From an uncultured Spirochaetales bacterium (lineage in GTDB: Bacteria; Spirochaetota; Spirochaetia; Sphaerochaetales; Sphaerochaetaceae), in assembly GCA_944390865.1 (NCBI GenBank), contig CALXRC010000022.1, positions 1 to 35,685 of the forward strand: a DNA stretch of 35,685 nucleotides, given 5' to 3'. A program made the translations under genes and the position numbers. Below the pieces are notes generated by a model. That model was not told the DNA's origin and did no database searches. It saw only the letters and a program-made list of their open reading frames with translations. Below are positions 8,473-17,135 of this stretch, one piece after another. Numbering within the stretch: position 1 is the first letter of the stretch; the number at the start of each line of letters is the position of its first letter.

Positions 8473-9980
8473 AATACAACTCCATCCTTGAAAATTGAGA
8501 TTTCGGCATAACCGTTAAGTTCGTTCTTTGTCCTTATCTCACCTGAGGCGACTTTGACAACATACTGCAGAAGGTCATTCGTGACAGTCCTTGCCTCCTC
8601 GTTGAGAAGGCGTCCTGCATTGAAGTCAATCCAGTTTTCCTTTTTCTTCGCAAGCTCGTTGTTGGTTGCGATCTTCACAGTGGGAACCGGAGCTCCGAGC
8701 GGAGTGCCCCGTCCTGTCGTGAAAAGAATCATGTGAGCGCCGGCAGCGCTCTGGTCTGTGGTGGAGACAATGTCGTTTCCAGGTCCGGAGAGGAGGTTCA
8801 GACCGCTTTTTGTGATCCTGTCGCCGTACTCCGCAACGCCTGTGATGACGCTCCTTCCGCCTTTCTGGACGCAGCCCAGGCTCTTGTCCTCAAGCGTGGA
8901 GATTCCGCCGGCCTTGTTGCCGGGTGAGGGGTTTTCGTAAACGACCTGTCCGTGGCTGGTGAAGTAATGCTTGAAGTTGTTGATCAGGCTGACAATCTGC
9001 TCAAAGACTTCTCTGTTCTCGGCTCTGTCCATCAGTACCTGCTCAGCACCGAACATCTCAGGCACCTCTGTAAGTATCGCAGTTCCTCCCATGGCGGTGA
9101 GCTCGTCGCAGAAGCGGCCTACAAGCGGATTTGCCGTGATTCCGGAAAAGCCGTCAGAACCACCGCACTTGAAGCCCACTCTCAGTCTGGAAAGAGGCAC
9201 GCTCGTGCGCCTGTCGCCTTCCATCTCATGGCTGATCTGGGCAAGCAGCTGCCTGCCGGCCTCAAGCTCGTCCTCAACCTTCTGGCAGGTCAGGAACTTG
9301 ACTCTTGACTCATCAACCTGTCCCACCAGCTCCCTGAATGACTCGGGCGTGTTGTTCTCGCAGCCTAATGAGAGAACAAGCACTCCTCCAGCATTGGGGT
9401 GATGGACAAGATCTGCGAGAATCTTCCTTGTGTTCTCATGGTCGCCTCCGAGCTGGGAACAGCCGAATGGATGAGTCCAGACATGAACTCCGTCGCCTGT
9501 GAAGATGTTTTTCTCTGCCCAGGAGACAAGCTCCTGCCCGATGCGGTTGACGCAGCCCACAGTCGGAATGATCCATAGCTCATTGCGGATTCCAATGTCC
9601 CCGCTGCTTCTCTCATAGGCCATGATGGCCGGAATCTTTCCCTTCCAGCCGTCCTCTCTCAGTCTGGCTTCCTCAATGTACTTTTCCGCCTTCTTTTCAT
9701 CATAAGTGTATTCAGCCTCTTCGCTGAGGAGCGTCCTGATATTGAAGGCATGGACATGAGAGCCGCGCGGGATGTCGGCAGTGGCCGCCCCGATCGGATA
9801 GCCGTACTTGATTACTTTCTCTCCCTTCCTGATGTCCTCAAGAGCCATCTTGTGGCCTGCAGGGACATCAGTCTCGAGAGTGTAGGTGACACCGTCCAGA
9901 CAGACGATATCACCTTTGAACATGCCCTCAACGGCAACTGCGACGTTGTCTCTGGGCGTGATCCTGATCAGTTTTTCCAT
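8469..9980 (-). CDS. uxaA: altronate dehydratase
   Basis: Dehydrates D-altronate to 2-keto-3-deoxygluconate. The 503-residue chain is the full-length form, close to E. coli UxaA in length. Residues ~1-85 are a SAF-type domain (GHKMALEDI with H43, then 'GYPIGAATADIPRGSHVHAFN'). The catalytic part shows 'NRIGQELVSW', 'HPFGCSQLGGDHENT', 'LSLGCENN' and 'KCGGSDGFSGITANP'. Members need a divalent metal, usually iron. It begins nine bases after the uxaB stop and overlaps uxaC by four bases, consistent with one operon. The related galactarate dehydratase is possible in principle, but flanking uxaB and uxaC decide for altronate. Confidence 0.97.
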   Translation of the reverse strand: MEKLIRITPRDNVAVAVEGMFKGDIVCLDGVTYTLETDVPAGHKMALEDIRKGEKVIKYGYPIGAATADIPRGSHVHAFNIRTLLSEEAEYTYDEKKAEKYIEEARLREDGWKGKIPAIMAYERSSGDIGIRNELWIIPTVGCVNRIGQELVSWAEKNIFTGDGVHVWTHPFGCSQLGGDHENTRKILADLVHHPNAGGVLVLSLGCENNTPESFRELVGQVDESRVKFLTCQKVEDELEAGRQLLAQISHEMEGDRRTSVPLSRLRVGFKCGGSDGFSGITANPLVGRFCDELTAMGGTAILTEVPEMFGAEQVLMDRAENREVFEQIVSLINNFKHYFTSHGQVVYENPSPGNKAGGISTLEDKSLGCVQKGGRSVITGVAEYGDRITKSGLNLLSGPGNDIVSTTDQSAAGAHMILFTTGRGTPLGAPVPTVKIATNNELAKKKENWIDFNAGRLLNEEARTVTNDLLQYVVKVASGEIRTKNELNGYAEISIFKDGVVL

Positions 9981-9989
9981 GGCAACCCC

Positions 9990-11471
9990 TCAGTTCAGGC
10001 TTCTGACTGCTGCTTCGACACCTTCTTCGAAGATTGTCTTCAGGTATGTTTCAACTGCATCGCTGAAGCCGTCGATTGAGGTGAGATCCATTGACCACCA
10101 GTCCTCCTTCGTGAGGATGGCCTTTGTCAGCGCCTTTGCCTTGCAGCCATTGCACTTGTAGCTTTCACTGTAGAGGGAAGCGAAGACCTCGAGGTATTCC
10201 CTGTTGTCTTTGATCAGGTACTTCTCTCCTTTCCTGCTGCCGACAAGCGCATCACCTTCAAACTCAGTTCCCTGATAGAAAGCGATCAGAGCGGCAAGAG
10301 AGAGTGCAAGATGCTGAGGAACCTTTCCTGTCTTCTTCACATAGCCAAGGATTGACGGGAGGTCTCTTGTCTTGAACTTGGATACGCTGTTGAGGGAGAT
10401 GGACAGCAGGAGATGCTCGATGTAGGGGTTCTCGAAGCGCTCAAGCACGTCTGCCGCGTACTTCTTCAGCTCCTCGACATCTCCGTCCATAGACGGGATG
10501 ATCTCGTTGAAAAGTCCGTCTCTCATGTACTTGCCGATCACTTCGCTCTTCACAGAGTCCTCGACTGTGTTGATTCCGCTGAGGTAAGAGGCGAGGGACA
10601 TCATCGTGTGTGTTCCGTTGAGGATGCGCACCTTCCTTGTCCTGTAGAAAGTCATGTCATCTGTCCAGACGACATTGAGGCCTGCCTTTGCTGTGGGAAG
10701 CTCGTCATCATATGTCTTCCTGTGGCATTCAATGACCCAGAGGTGGAAGATTTCTGCCGTGTCGATGAGATTGTCCTTGTAGCCGAGCTTTTCGCAGATG
10801 GCGTCAGCCTCTGCTCTCGGATAGCCGGGAACGATTCTGTCAACGAGGCTGTTGCAGAAGTCGCAGGCTGTCTCAACCCAGCTGATGAAGCCTTCTTCGA
10901 GCTTCCATTCCTGAGCGTACTGGAGCACGATCTTTCTCAGATTGTCGCCGTTCTTGTCGATAAGCTCGCAGGGGATCATGATCAGGCCCTTCTTCTCATC
11001 TCCGCTGAAAGCCTTGTATCTGCGGTAGAGGAAGGCGCACAGCTTTCCGGGGAAGCTTGTCTGCGGCTTGTCTTCCAGCCTGTCGCCCTCATGGTATGCG
11101 ATGCCTGCCTCTGTCGTATTGCTGATCACGAAGCGGAGATCTGGATTCTCTGCCTGTGCGATGAAACTCTCGTAATCGCTGTACGGATTGATGCAGCCGG
11201 CAACAGACGTGATCTGGCGGAACTCCTCAACCGGCTTTCCGTTCTGGATTCCTCTCAGACAGGTTGTGTACAGACCCTTCTGATCGTTGATCATCTGCCC
11301 CATGCCGTTTGCAAGCGGCTGGACCATCATGACATTTCCGTTGAAATCTCCTTTCTCGTTCAGGTTGTCAATGATCCAGTCGACAAAGGCCCTGAGAAAG
11401 TTGCCTTCACCGAACTGAAGCACCTTGACAGGCCTCTCAACGGTCTTTACGCAATCAACAATGCTTTTCAT
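9990..11471 (-). CDS. uxaB: tagaturonate reductase (altronate oxidoreductase)
   Basis: Reduces tagaturonate to altronate with NADH. It is a 493-residue member of the long-chain mannitol dehydrogenase family, near the E. coli UxaB length. The N-terminal cofactor stretch is VLQFGEGNFLRAF (residues 18-30). The family's catalytic pattern K-x4-N-x2-H is present in 'KVRILNGTHTMM'. 'SNTTEAGI' and 'DRIVPGYPR' are also typical. The ATG has AGGAGGAAAAATAAT before it. This is the first gene of the uxaB-uxaA-uxaC-kdgR operon; the predicted promoter at 11609-11637 would give a leader of about 130 bases. UxuB (fructuronate reductase) is the near relative, but the linked UxaA favours UxaB. Confidence 0.95.
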   Translation of the reverse strand: MKSIVDCVKTVERPVKVLQFGEGNFLRAFVDWIIDNLNEKGDFNGNVMMVQPLANGMGQMINDQKGLYTTCLRGIQNGKPVEEFRQITSVAGCINPYSDYESFIAQAENPDLRFVISNTTEAGIAYHEGDRLEDKPQTSFPGKLCAFLYRRYKAFSGDEKKGLIMIPCELIDKNGDNLRKIVLQYAQEWKLEEGFISWVETACDFCNSLVDRIVPGYPRAEADAICEKLGYKDNLIDTAEIFHLWVIECHRKTYDDELPTAKAGLNVVWTDDMTFYRTRKVRILNGTHTMMSLASYLSGINTVEDSVKSEVIGKYMRDGLFNEIIPSMDGDVEELKKYAADVLERFENPYIEHLLLSISLNSVSKFKTRDLPSILGYVKKTGKVPQHLALSLAALIAFYQGTEFEGDALVGSRKGEKYLIKDNREYLEVFASLYSESYKCNGCKAKALTKAILTKEDWWSMDLTSIDGFSDAVETYLKTIFEEGVEAAVRSLN

Positions 11472-11590
11472 ATTATTTTTCCTCCTGATTTGGATGACTT
11501 TTTATTGCAGTTTGAGCTGTTCGGGGCAGGATCAGGGTGCAGGGCTGTCCTGCGGGCCGTCAGATGGCGTGTTTTTCTGTTTTCTCCTGC

Positions 11591-11609
11591 AAAATGAAAC
11601 ATGATTCCA
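11591..11609. promoter_or_regulatory. partial KdgR-like operator at the uxaB transcription start
   Basis: AAAATGAAACA followed by TGATTCCA. The left half matches the perfect eda/kdgK operator base for base, while the right half is degenerate. It begins directly downstream of the predicted uxaB -10 (minus strand) and covers the expected start point, a classic repressor position. Confidence 0.6.
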
Positions 11610-11637
11610 CTTTAAACCCGCATATGCTGATTGTCAA
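11609..11637 (-). promoter_or_regulatory. uxaB operon promoter
   Basis: On the minus strand: consensus TTGACA (11637-11632), a 17-base spacer, then TAAAGT (11614-11609). Predicted start near 11602. Confidence 0.75.
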
Positions 11638-11678
11638 CAAATTAATGGGGATGAGAATGAGCGCCGATTCCATTTTTG

Positions 11679-11690
11679 TGCAAAACTGCA
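11679..11690. repeat. TGCA-N4-TGCA element, copy 1
   Basis: TGCAAAACTGCA, preceded by TTTTTG and followed by GGCC. A near copy lies 49 bases downstream. Its position ahead of the AraC-hybrid gene suggests a regulator binding site. Confidence 0.45.
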
Positions 11691-11726
11691 GGCCTGTTCA
11701 ATTTGTAAAAAACCGGACAATTTTTC

Positions 11727-11755
11727 TTGCAAATACTGCATGCCGGCTCTATAGT
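11727..11755 (+). promoter_or_regulatory. promoter of the AraC-hybrid gene
   Basis: TTGCAA (11727-11732), 17 bases, then TATAGT (11750-11755). The usual start point coincides with the A of ATG 11762, six bases after the -10, so the message is predicted to be leaderless. Confidence 0.65.
11728..11740. repeat. TGCA-N5-TGCA element, copy 2
   Basis: TGCAAATACTGCA, preceded by TTTTTCT and followed by TGCC, so the flanks match copy 1 as well. It overlaps the -35 of the AraC-hybrid promoter, a position suited to autoregulation. Confidence 0.45.
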
Positions 11756-11761
11756 TTCCTT

Positions 11762-14700
11762 ATGGGTAGACGCGTTGCATTCATTCTTGCCTCCATTCAT
11801 GAGGGTTCCAGCGTCCATATGTTCCGCCGGAGCCTGAGCGCCTTTGACATCAGGAAAGACGCGCTCTTTGTCTTTCCGGGAGGCCGGCTGAACTACAAGC
11901 CGGGAAACGAGTATCTGCGCAATTCCATTTATGACCTGGCCAACAGGGAGAATTTTGACGGGCTTGTGGCCTGGACCAGCTCTCTCACAGGAGCCGCAGG
12001 GGTGGATGAGGTGTCTCAGTTCATGTCCCGCTACAGCGGTCTGCCTTCCGTTGCTGTCGGTCTCAAGGTCAGTCCTGATATCCCGGTAGTGGACTTTGAT
12101 GCATACAAGGGCTTCTATGCCCTCGTGAAGCATTTCATCACAGTGCACAGGAAGAGACGCATTGCCTTTCTGCGCGGTCCTGAGAACCATGAGTCAGGAC
12201 AGGAGCGCTACAAGGCCTACCTTGATGCGCTCACAGACAGCGGCATCAGCATAGACTACGATCTTATTTCCAGCCCCACGCCCTGGGGAGAAGGCCGTGC
12301 AGCCCTGCAGGAGCTCATTGTCACAAGAGGGCTTGTGCCTTCACTGGATTTTGACGCCCTGGTCTGCGCCTCTGACTTCATGATGCTTTCTGCCGTCCGC
12401 CGCCTGGAGGAGCTGAGCGTCAGCATTCCTCATTCGGTTGCTGTCGCCGGCTTCAATGACAGCCATACGAACAAGCTGCTTTCCGTGGCCCCGACAACGG
12501 TCCGCATGCCTATTGACGGCATGATGGATACGGCAGCGGAAATGCTTTATGCCATGATGGACGGGCAGGAGAGAAAAGAAGACGTGCGCCTTGACTCGTC
12601 TCTGGTGATCAGACGCTCCTGCGGCTGCCATGATTCCTTTGCCGGCGCTGATGAGGCGGCAAAAGTGATTTACGACGCCGAAAGCTTCATTTCCTGGGCA
12701 ATCGAGTCTTCTGCCGGCCGGCTTGGCCGCGAAGACCTTGAATACTTCGTTGCCTACGCCCAGAGCCTGAAAGATCCTTCTTCCGTGGAAAAGGAGATCT
12801 TCCTTTCCCGCTTCAGCCACATCTGCAGCATCTTCTTCGAGAAGAACGGTGAGGCAGAGGACATTGCAGAAGTCTTCCACTGGTTTGCACTCCTGCTTCC
12901 TCTGTCTGATGAGATGAGGGCCTTCTGCCGGACGAATCTGGACAGGGCCATCCTGGACTGCTATTCGCGCTGCACAGGAAAGCTTGAATACAGCAGGATA
13001 GAACAGACAGACAAGGTAAACCATTTCAAGATGGCCCTGCTTGGCACAAGGGCCATGGACGCTCTGTCTGACACAATGCACACTTATCTTAAAGAGCTCG
13101 GCTTTCCTCAGGCCTATCTTGTCATCAATGACAGTGAGGAAAGACAGGTGCTTGCCGCAGGCTACAACTCAATCGCTGACAGGGTGGAGAAGGAATCTTT
13201 CGCTGCGGGGCTGCTGCTTCCTGAGCGCTACAGGGCCCTGACAGACAGCGGCGTCTTTGTAGTCGAGCCTCTGATCTGCGACAACGAGATGGCCGGACAC
13301 CTGATCCTTGAGACAGGTCCGAGTCCTGATGAGGCCCTGATTGAGGATGTCATGGCCAGCATAGCTTCTGCCCTGAAGGGAATAACGCTGCTTGAAGAGG
13401 CCAACAATGCCAAGGAAAGGGCAGAGAAGGCAGAAAGGGCAAGCAATGAGTTTTATGCAAACATCTCAGAAGAGCTGAGAGAGCCTCTGGGATCAATAAG
13501 GACCGCACTTTCCCTTGTCAAGGCTTCAGACACCAAAGATCTTGTCATAAACAATGTTGAGAAGGCAGAGCATCTTCTTGATCTCATCCTCATGGAAAAA
13601 GGGGAGTTTGAGGTGCATCCCGCCATGCTTGACACAAAGGCCTTCCTTGAGGAGTTTGCCAGAGGCAGAACCTTCAGATCTCTCAGCATCCCTCCTGTGA
13701 TTCCTGCTGTCTGCACTGACAGGGAGAAACTCGGACAGGTTCTTGACATCCTGTACTCAATCTCAGCAGAGGCCGCAGGCGGGGATGGCGCTGATTTTTC
13801 CGTCATCATCGGTCCAAACGGCACAGGAGTGAGCTTTCACGTCGAGCGCTGGCATCCGAGCCTTGTGCGCAGCAATCCCTCCCTTCAGCTGGCGGAGCAG
13901 ATTGTGGTGCTGCTTTCCGGCTCATTCCATTTCAAGGAACACAGCATAATGATCTCGCTGCCATGGCCTGCCCTCAGCGGAGCAGGTCCGAAGACAGGCT
14001 ATGGGGCTGTGCTGTTCATCCGCACTGAAAAGGATTTTCCTGTTCCTGCATACCTTGATGCCTTCAGTGATGTCATTGTCATGGATGACAGTCAGCTGAC
14101 CGGCACGCTCAATCTGCCTGCTAATATCACGCAGATTGCATATGACGACAGCCAGAAGCGCGAGCACGGCACTCTGGCGCTGAACCTGCTCCACTCGCAT
14201 CAGGCAACCCGCGATCTTCCGTTCCTGTGCACAAACCTTTCTGCCTTCGGATCTGACCTGTGGTCGGGACTGTGCGCCAGCAAGCAGCTTTCAGGTTCTC
14301 CAGGAGGCACCGGCATTTTCTGTCTTGGAGCGCTTCCAGAGGGACTTGAACGCCTGGATGCCTATTGCCGCCACGAAAGCTTCAATACGCTTGACGAGCT
14401 TTTTGCGGCAATTGATGCGCCTCCGGCCTTCATCATCCTGAACCGGTGCAGTCCTGACGATATCAGCAGGATAAGGTACGGCAAGCTGAGCTCCTCATCT
14501 CCCGTGCTCATCGTCAAGGACAGCTTCACAGAGGAGGAAGTGCAGGCGATTGAGGAGTTTCCTTCTGTGCTGATCTGCAACAGCGGAATCTGCACCTCTG
14601 ATGAATTTCTCTCCAGGCTCGTCGGCATCTTTGCCGGCAATCCTGTCCTCCCTCCGCTGACCGGAGCCCTGGTCAAGCGGGCGATTGTCTATCTGAACAG

Positions 14701-14974
14701 CAAGGCCAGGACGCACATCAGCAGGTGGAAGATAGCTGACAGCGTGAATATTTCAGAAGACTATCTGACAAGGCTGTTCAAGAAAGACATGGGTCTTTCG
14801 CCCTGGGATTACCTTAACCGCTACAGGATCCAGCTGGCGCGGGAGCTGCTGATGACGACAGGCAAGTCGGTCAATGAGATAGCCAGTGAGACAGGCTTCA
14901 GGGATCAGGCATATTTCTGCAGGGTCTACAAGAAGATAACAGGTTCAGCACCGAGAAAGAACAGAAAAAAGTAA
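11762..14974 (+). CDS. LacI-sensor / pseudo-histidine-kinase / AraC hybrid regulator
   Basis: A 1070-residue cytoplasmic regulator. Residues ~1-290 are a periplasmic-binding-protein/LacI-type sensor ('VAFILASIHEGSS', 'KRRIAFLRGPENHESGQERY', 'VAVAGFNDS') ending in 'SCGCHDSF'. Residues ~410-545 look like a GAF-type domain. A coiled stretch at 545-562 leads into a HisKA-like helix at 562-610 (NISEELREPL), where glutamate E570 replaces the phospho-acceptor histidine. Residues ~650-735 resemble a degenerate HATPase. Residues 745-960 hold weak receiver-like sequence, and 968-1060 are two AraC HTH motifs ('ISEDYLTRLFKKDMGLSP', 'VNEIASETGFRDQAYFCRVYKK'). No membrane segments are seen. ATG 11762 is chosen because the sensor's first strand starts there and the -10 lies six bases upstream. 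It probably senses a pectin sugar and activates the adjacent importer; the ligand is inferred. Confidence 0.88.
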   Translation: MGRRVAFILASIHEGSSVHMFRRSLSAFDIRKDALFVFPGGRLNYKPGNEYLRNSIYDLANRENFDGLVAWTSSLTGAAGVDEVSQFMSRYSGLPSVAVGLKVSPDIPVVDFDAYKGFYALVKHFITVHRKRRIAFLRGPENHESGQERYKAYLDALTDSGISIDYDLISSPTPWGEGRAALQELIVTRGLVPSLDFDALVCASDFMMLSAVRRLEELSVSIPHSVAVAGFNDSHTNKLLSVAPTTVRMPIDGMMDTAAEMLYAMMDGQERKEDVRLDSSLVIRRSCGCHDSFAGADEAAKVIYDAESFISWAIESSAGRLGREDLEYFVAYAQSLKDPSSVEKEIFLSRFSHICSIFFEKNGEAEDIAEVFHWFALLLPLSDEMRAFCRTNLDRAILDCYSRCTGKLEYSRIEQTDKVNHFKMALLGTRAMDALSDTMHTYLKELGFPQAYLVINDSEERQVLAAGYNSIADRVEKESFAAGLLLPERYRALTDSGVFVVEPLICDNEMAGHLILETGPSPDEALIEDVMASIASALKGITLLEEANNAKERAEKAERASNEFYANISEELREPLGSIRTALSLVKASDTKDLVINNVEKAEHLLDLILMEKGEFEVHPAMLDTKAFLEEFARGRTFRSLSIPPVIPAVCTDREKLGQVLDILYSISAEAAGGDGADFSVIIGPNGTGVSFHVERWHPSLVRSNPSLQLAEQIVVLLSGSFHFKEHSIMISLPWPALSGAGPKTGYGAVLFIRTEKDFPVPAYLDAFSDVIVMDDSQLTGTLNLPANITQIAYDDSQKREHGTLALNLLHSHQATRDLPFLCTNLSAFGSDLWSGLCASKQLSGSPGGTGIFCLGALPEGLERLDAYCRHESFNTLDELFAAIDAPPAFIILNRCSPDDISRIRYGKLSSSSPVLIVKDSFTEEEVQAIEEFPSVLICNSGICTSDEFLSRLVGIFAGNPVLPPLTGALVKRAIVYLNSKARTHISRWKIADSVNISEDYLTRLFKKDMGLSPWDYLNRYRIQLARELLMTTGKSVNEIASETGFRDQAYFCRVYKKITGSAPRKNRKK

Positions 14975-15048
14975 AATCGTTTTAAGTACGGTTTTTGGCA
15001 GCAGAAGCGGCAAAATCCCCCTCCGGAAAGCTGGAAAAAGTCTGAATT

Positions 15049-15066
15049 TTACAAGATTCTGCAAGG
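15049..15066. promoter_or_regulatory. possible third TGCA-type element upstream of the importer
   Basis: TTACAAGATTCTGCAAGG resembles the two elements upstream of the AraC-hybrid gene (CAA, short spacer, CTGCA) but is degenerate in its left half. It lies ~48 bases before the first permease gene. No convincing -35/-10 pair was found here, which would fit an activator-dependent promoter. Confidence 0.25.
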
Positions 15067-15113
15067 ATTGTTTTTAAAACCGGCCTCATACTGAAGTCAC
15101 GAGGTGGAAAAAA

Positions 15114-16139
15114 ATGTCAAAAAAGAATTCATTCTCGCCTGAGATTGAGGCTTTTTCAAAGTACCATAATGTCAGGCCGGGCAGAGTGAAGCCCGTCAAG
15201 ACGCCGGGCGGAGAGACGGTCCTGATGATCAAACCGGATCTCGGCAAGGAAATCATGAGACACAAGGATGTCTATCTGCTGCTGCTGATCCCCTTTGTGT
15301 TCTACATTGTCTTCAAGTATGTTCCCATCTTCAATGCCCAGATCGCATTCAAGAACTTCAGGGCCAGAGATGGCGTGCTCGGTTCTGCATGGGTAGGATT
15401 CCAGAACTTCCAGGACTTCTTCAACAGCTTCTATTTCTGGGAACTGCTGAGAAACACTCTCTTCTATTCATTTGGCAAGATCATCATCAGCCTTCCTGTC
15501 TCGATCATTCTCTCCATTGCCATATATGAATGCACGCACTATGCCCTGAGAAAGACAGTCCAGACGCTTGCGTACCTGCCTCACTTCCTCAGCTGGGTCA
15601 TCATGTACGGCGTCCTTTTTGCGCTGCTTTCTCCCTCATCAGGCATCCTGAATGATGTCATAAAGCTCTTCGGAGGCACTCCGGTTGACTTCCTGTCATC
15701 CATCAAGGCCTTCCCGTGGGTTGTCCTGCTTTCCGATGCCTGGAAGGAAATGGGCTGGTCTGCGATCATCTTCATTGCCGCCCTGATGAACATTGATGTC
15801 TCCCTGTTCGAGGCGGCCATGGTGGAGGGTGCGAACAGCTGGCAGCGCGTGCGCTATATCACGCTTCCTTCCATCAAGCCTGTCATCGTGACAGTACTCC
15901 TGCTGAAGATCGGAACGATTCTCGATGCCGGCTTCAATCAGATGTATATGCTTTATTCTCCGCAGGTCTATTCCGTTGCCGACATCATCGACACCTGGGT
16001 TTACAGACAGGGTCTGCTTAACTTCCAGTTCGGTCTGGCAACAGCTGTTGGTCTTTTCAAGGGTGTCATCGGCATGGCGCTGGTCCTTGTTTCCAACAGG
16101 CTCGTCTCAAAATTCAGTGAAGGTTCTTCACTCTTCTGA
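15114..16139 (+). CDS. lplB: ABC sugar importer permease, LplB type
   Basis: Inner-membrane subunit of a carbohydrate ABC importer, 341 residues. A polar N-terminal tail of ~55 residues precedes the first membrane span ('VYLLLLIPFVFYIVFKYVPIFNAQIAF'), and about six spans are visible. The cytoplasmic EAA loop that docks on the ATPase is present: 'EAAMVEGANSWQRVRYITLPSIKP'. The start has GAGGTG upstream. It is followed 14 bases later by the YtcP-type partner and then the binding protein. No ATPase gene is linked, so a shared MsmX-type ATPase elsewhere is likely. Relatives import rhamnogalacturonan or polygalacturonan oligomers; GH105 in the same run supports that here. Confidence 0.93.
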   Translation: MSKKNSFSPEIEAFSKYHNVRPGRVKPVKTPGGETVLMIKPDLGKEIMRHKDVYLLLLIPFVFYIVFKYVPIFNAQIAFKNFRARDGVLGSAWVGFQNFQDFFNSFYFWELLRNTLFYSFGKIIISLPVSIILSIAIYECTHYALRKTVQTLAYLPHFLSWVIMYGVLFALLSPSSGILNDVIKLFGGTPVDFLSSIKAFPWVVLLSDAWKEMGWSAIIFIAALMNIDVSLFEAAMVEGANSWQRVRYITLPSIKPVIVTVLLLKIGTILDAGFNQMYMLYSPQVYSVADIIDTWVYRQGLLNFQFGLATAVGLFKGVIGMALVLVSNRLVSKFSEGSSLF

Positions 16140-16153
16140 TGCGGGGGTAGGCT

Positions 16154-17086
16154 ATGTCTGAGAAAATAAAGAAGGAAAGAACACATCTCAAGCCGAAGAT
16201 GCAGAACAAGACAGTCCGCCCCACGAGGGCCGACAAGGTGTTCCAGATCTGCGTCGACGTGTTTATGGTGATCATGCTTATCATCATCATTGTGCCGCTC
16301 TGGTCCACAGTCACCCTGTCATTCCGTCCGAACACTTATATCGGAAGTTATCTTGAGGGCATGTTCCTTGCCCCCTGGCACTGGTCTGTTGATGCTTACA
16401 AGGCCCTGCTGGGGAACAATGGCTTTCTCATGGCTTTCGGCAACAGCTGCAAGATCCTGGTCGGCGGCGTCATCTGCGCCCTCATACTCACAATCCCGCT
16501 GGCCTATGTAATGAGCGTGAAATCTCTGCCAGGTCGTAAGGCTCTGACAACCATCGTCCTGATTCCCTATATCTTTGATGTGGGAATGATTCCTGCCTAC
16601 CTTCTGGTGCAGAACATCGGGCTGATGAACCACCTCGCCGCGGTCTTCCTTCCTGGCGCTATTTCTACTTACAACGTGATCATCATGAGGCAGTTCTTTG
16701 ACGGCATCCCGTCAGAGCTCAAGGAAAGCGCCCGCATTGACGGCTGCAGCGAAGTGCAGATCCTGATGAGGATAGTCATGCCGCTGTCCAAGGCGATCGT
16801 GATGACAATCGGACTGTATTACGGCGTTTCCTTCTGGAACAACTTCTTCAACGCAATGCTGTACATCCAGGACAGCAATCTCAATCCTCTGCCGATCCTG
16901 CTGAGAAACATCCTCATGGCAGCCGGAATGAACGAGTATGTTGAGGTGAGCGCTTTCGGAAACGCTCCGATTGAGGCAATCAAGGCCGCATCTGTGTTCA
17001 TGAGCGCCATTCCTATGGTCATCGCTTATCCGTTCATCCAGAAGTACTTCACAAAGGGTACTATGGTCGGTGCGGTTAAGGGTTAA
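16154..17086 (+). CDS. ytcP: ABC sugar importer permease, YtcP/CarB type
   Basis: The second permease of the importer, 310 residues. A basic N-terminal tail precedes the first span ('IVPLWSTVTLSF'), then come five further spans. The EAA motif reads 'ELKESARIDGCSEVQILMRIVMPLSKA', and the chain ends in the conserved 'FIQKYFTKGTMVGAVKG'. It pairs with the LplB-type subunit to form the channel. GGGGG lies about 9 bases before the ATG. The binding-protein gene follows after 49 bases. Confidence 0.93.
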   Translation: MSEKIKKERTHLKPKMQNKTVRPTRADKVFQICVDVFMVIMLIIIIVPLWSTVTLSFRPNTYIGSYLEGMFLAPWHWSVDAYKALLGNNGFLMAFGNSCKILVGGVICALILTIPLAYVMSVKSLPGRKALTTIVLIPYIFDVGMIPAYLLVQNIGLMNHLAAVFLPGAISTYNVIIMRQFFDGIPSELKESARIDGCSEVQILMRIVMPLSKAIVMTIGLYYGVSFWNNFFNAMLYIQDSNLNPLPILLRNILMAAGMNEYVEVSAFGNAPIEAIKAASVFMSAIPMVIAYPFIQKYFTKGTMVGAVKG

Positions 17087-17135
17087 AAAAGAAACTGAAA
17101 AAGGAGAAAGATTCTTCTTAAATGGAGGTATATTT

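Noticed and set aside
10413..11597. 394-codon plus-strand ORF opposite uxaB
   Set aside because: A shadow of the strongly supported uxaB gene on the other strand; cysteine- and valine-rich composition with no family features.
11537..11761. 75 extra in-frame N-terminal codons of the AraC-hybrid regulator
   Set aside because: They run through the promoter and the direct-repeat elements, and the sensor domain's first strand starts exactly at ATG 11762. ATG 11657 (GGGG upstream) stays a minor alternative.
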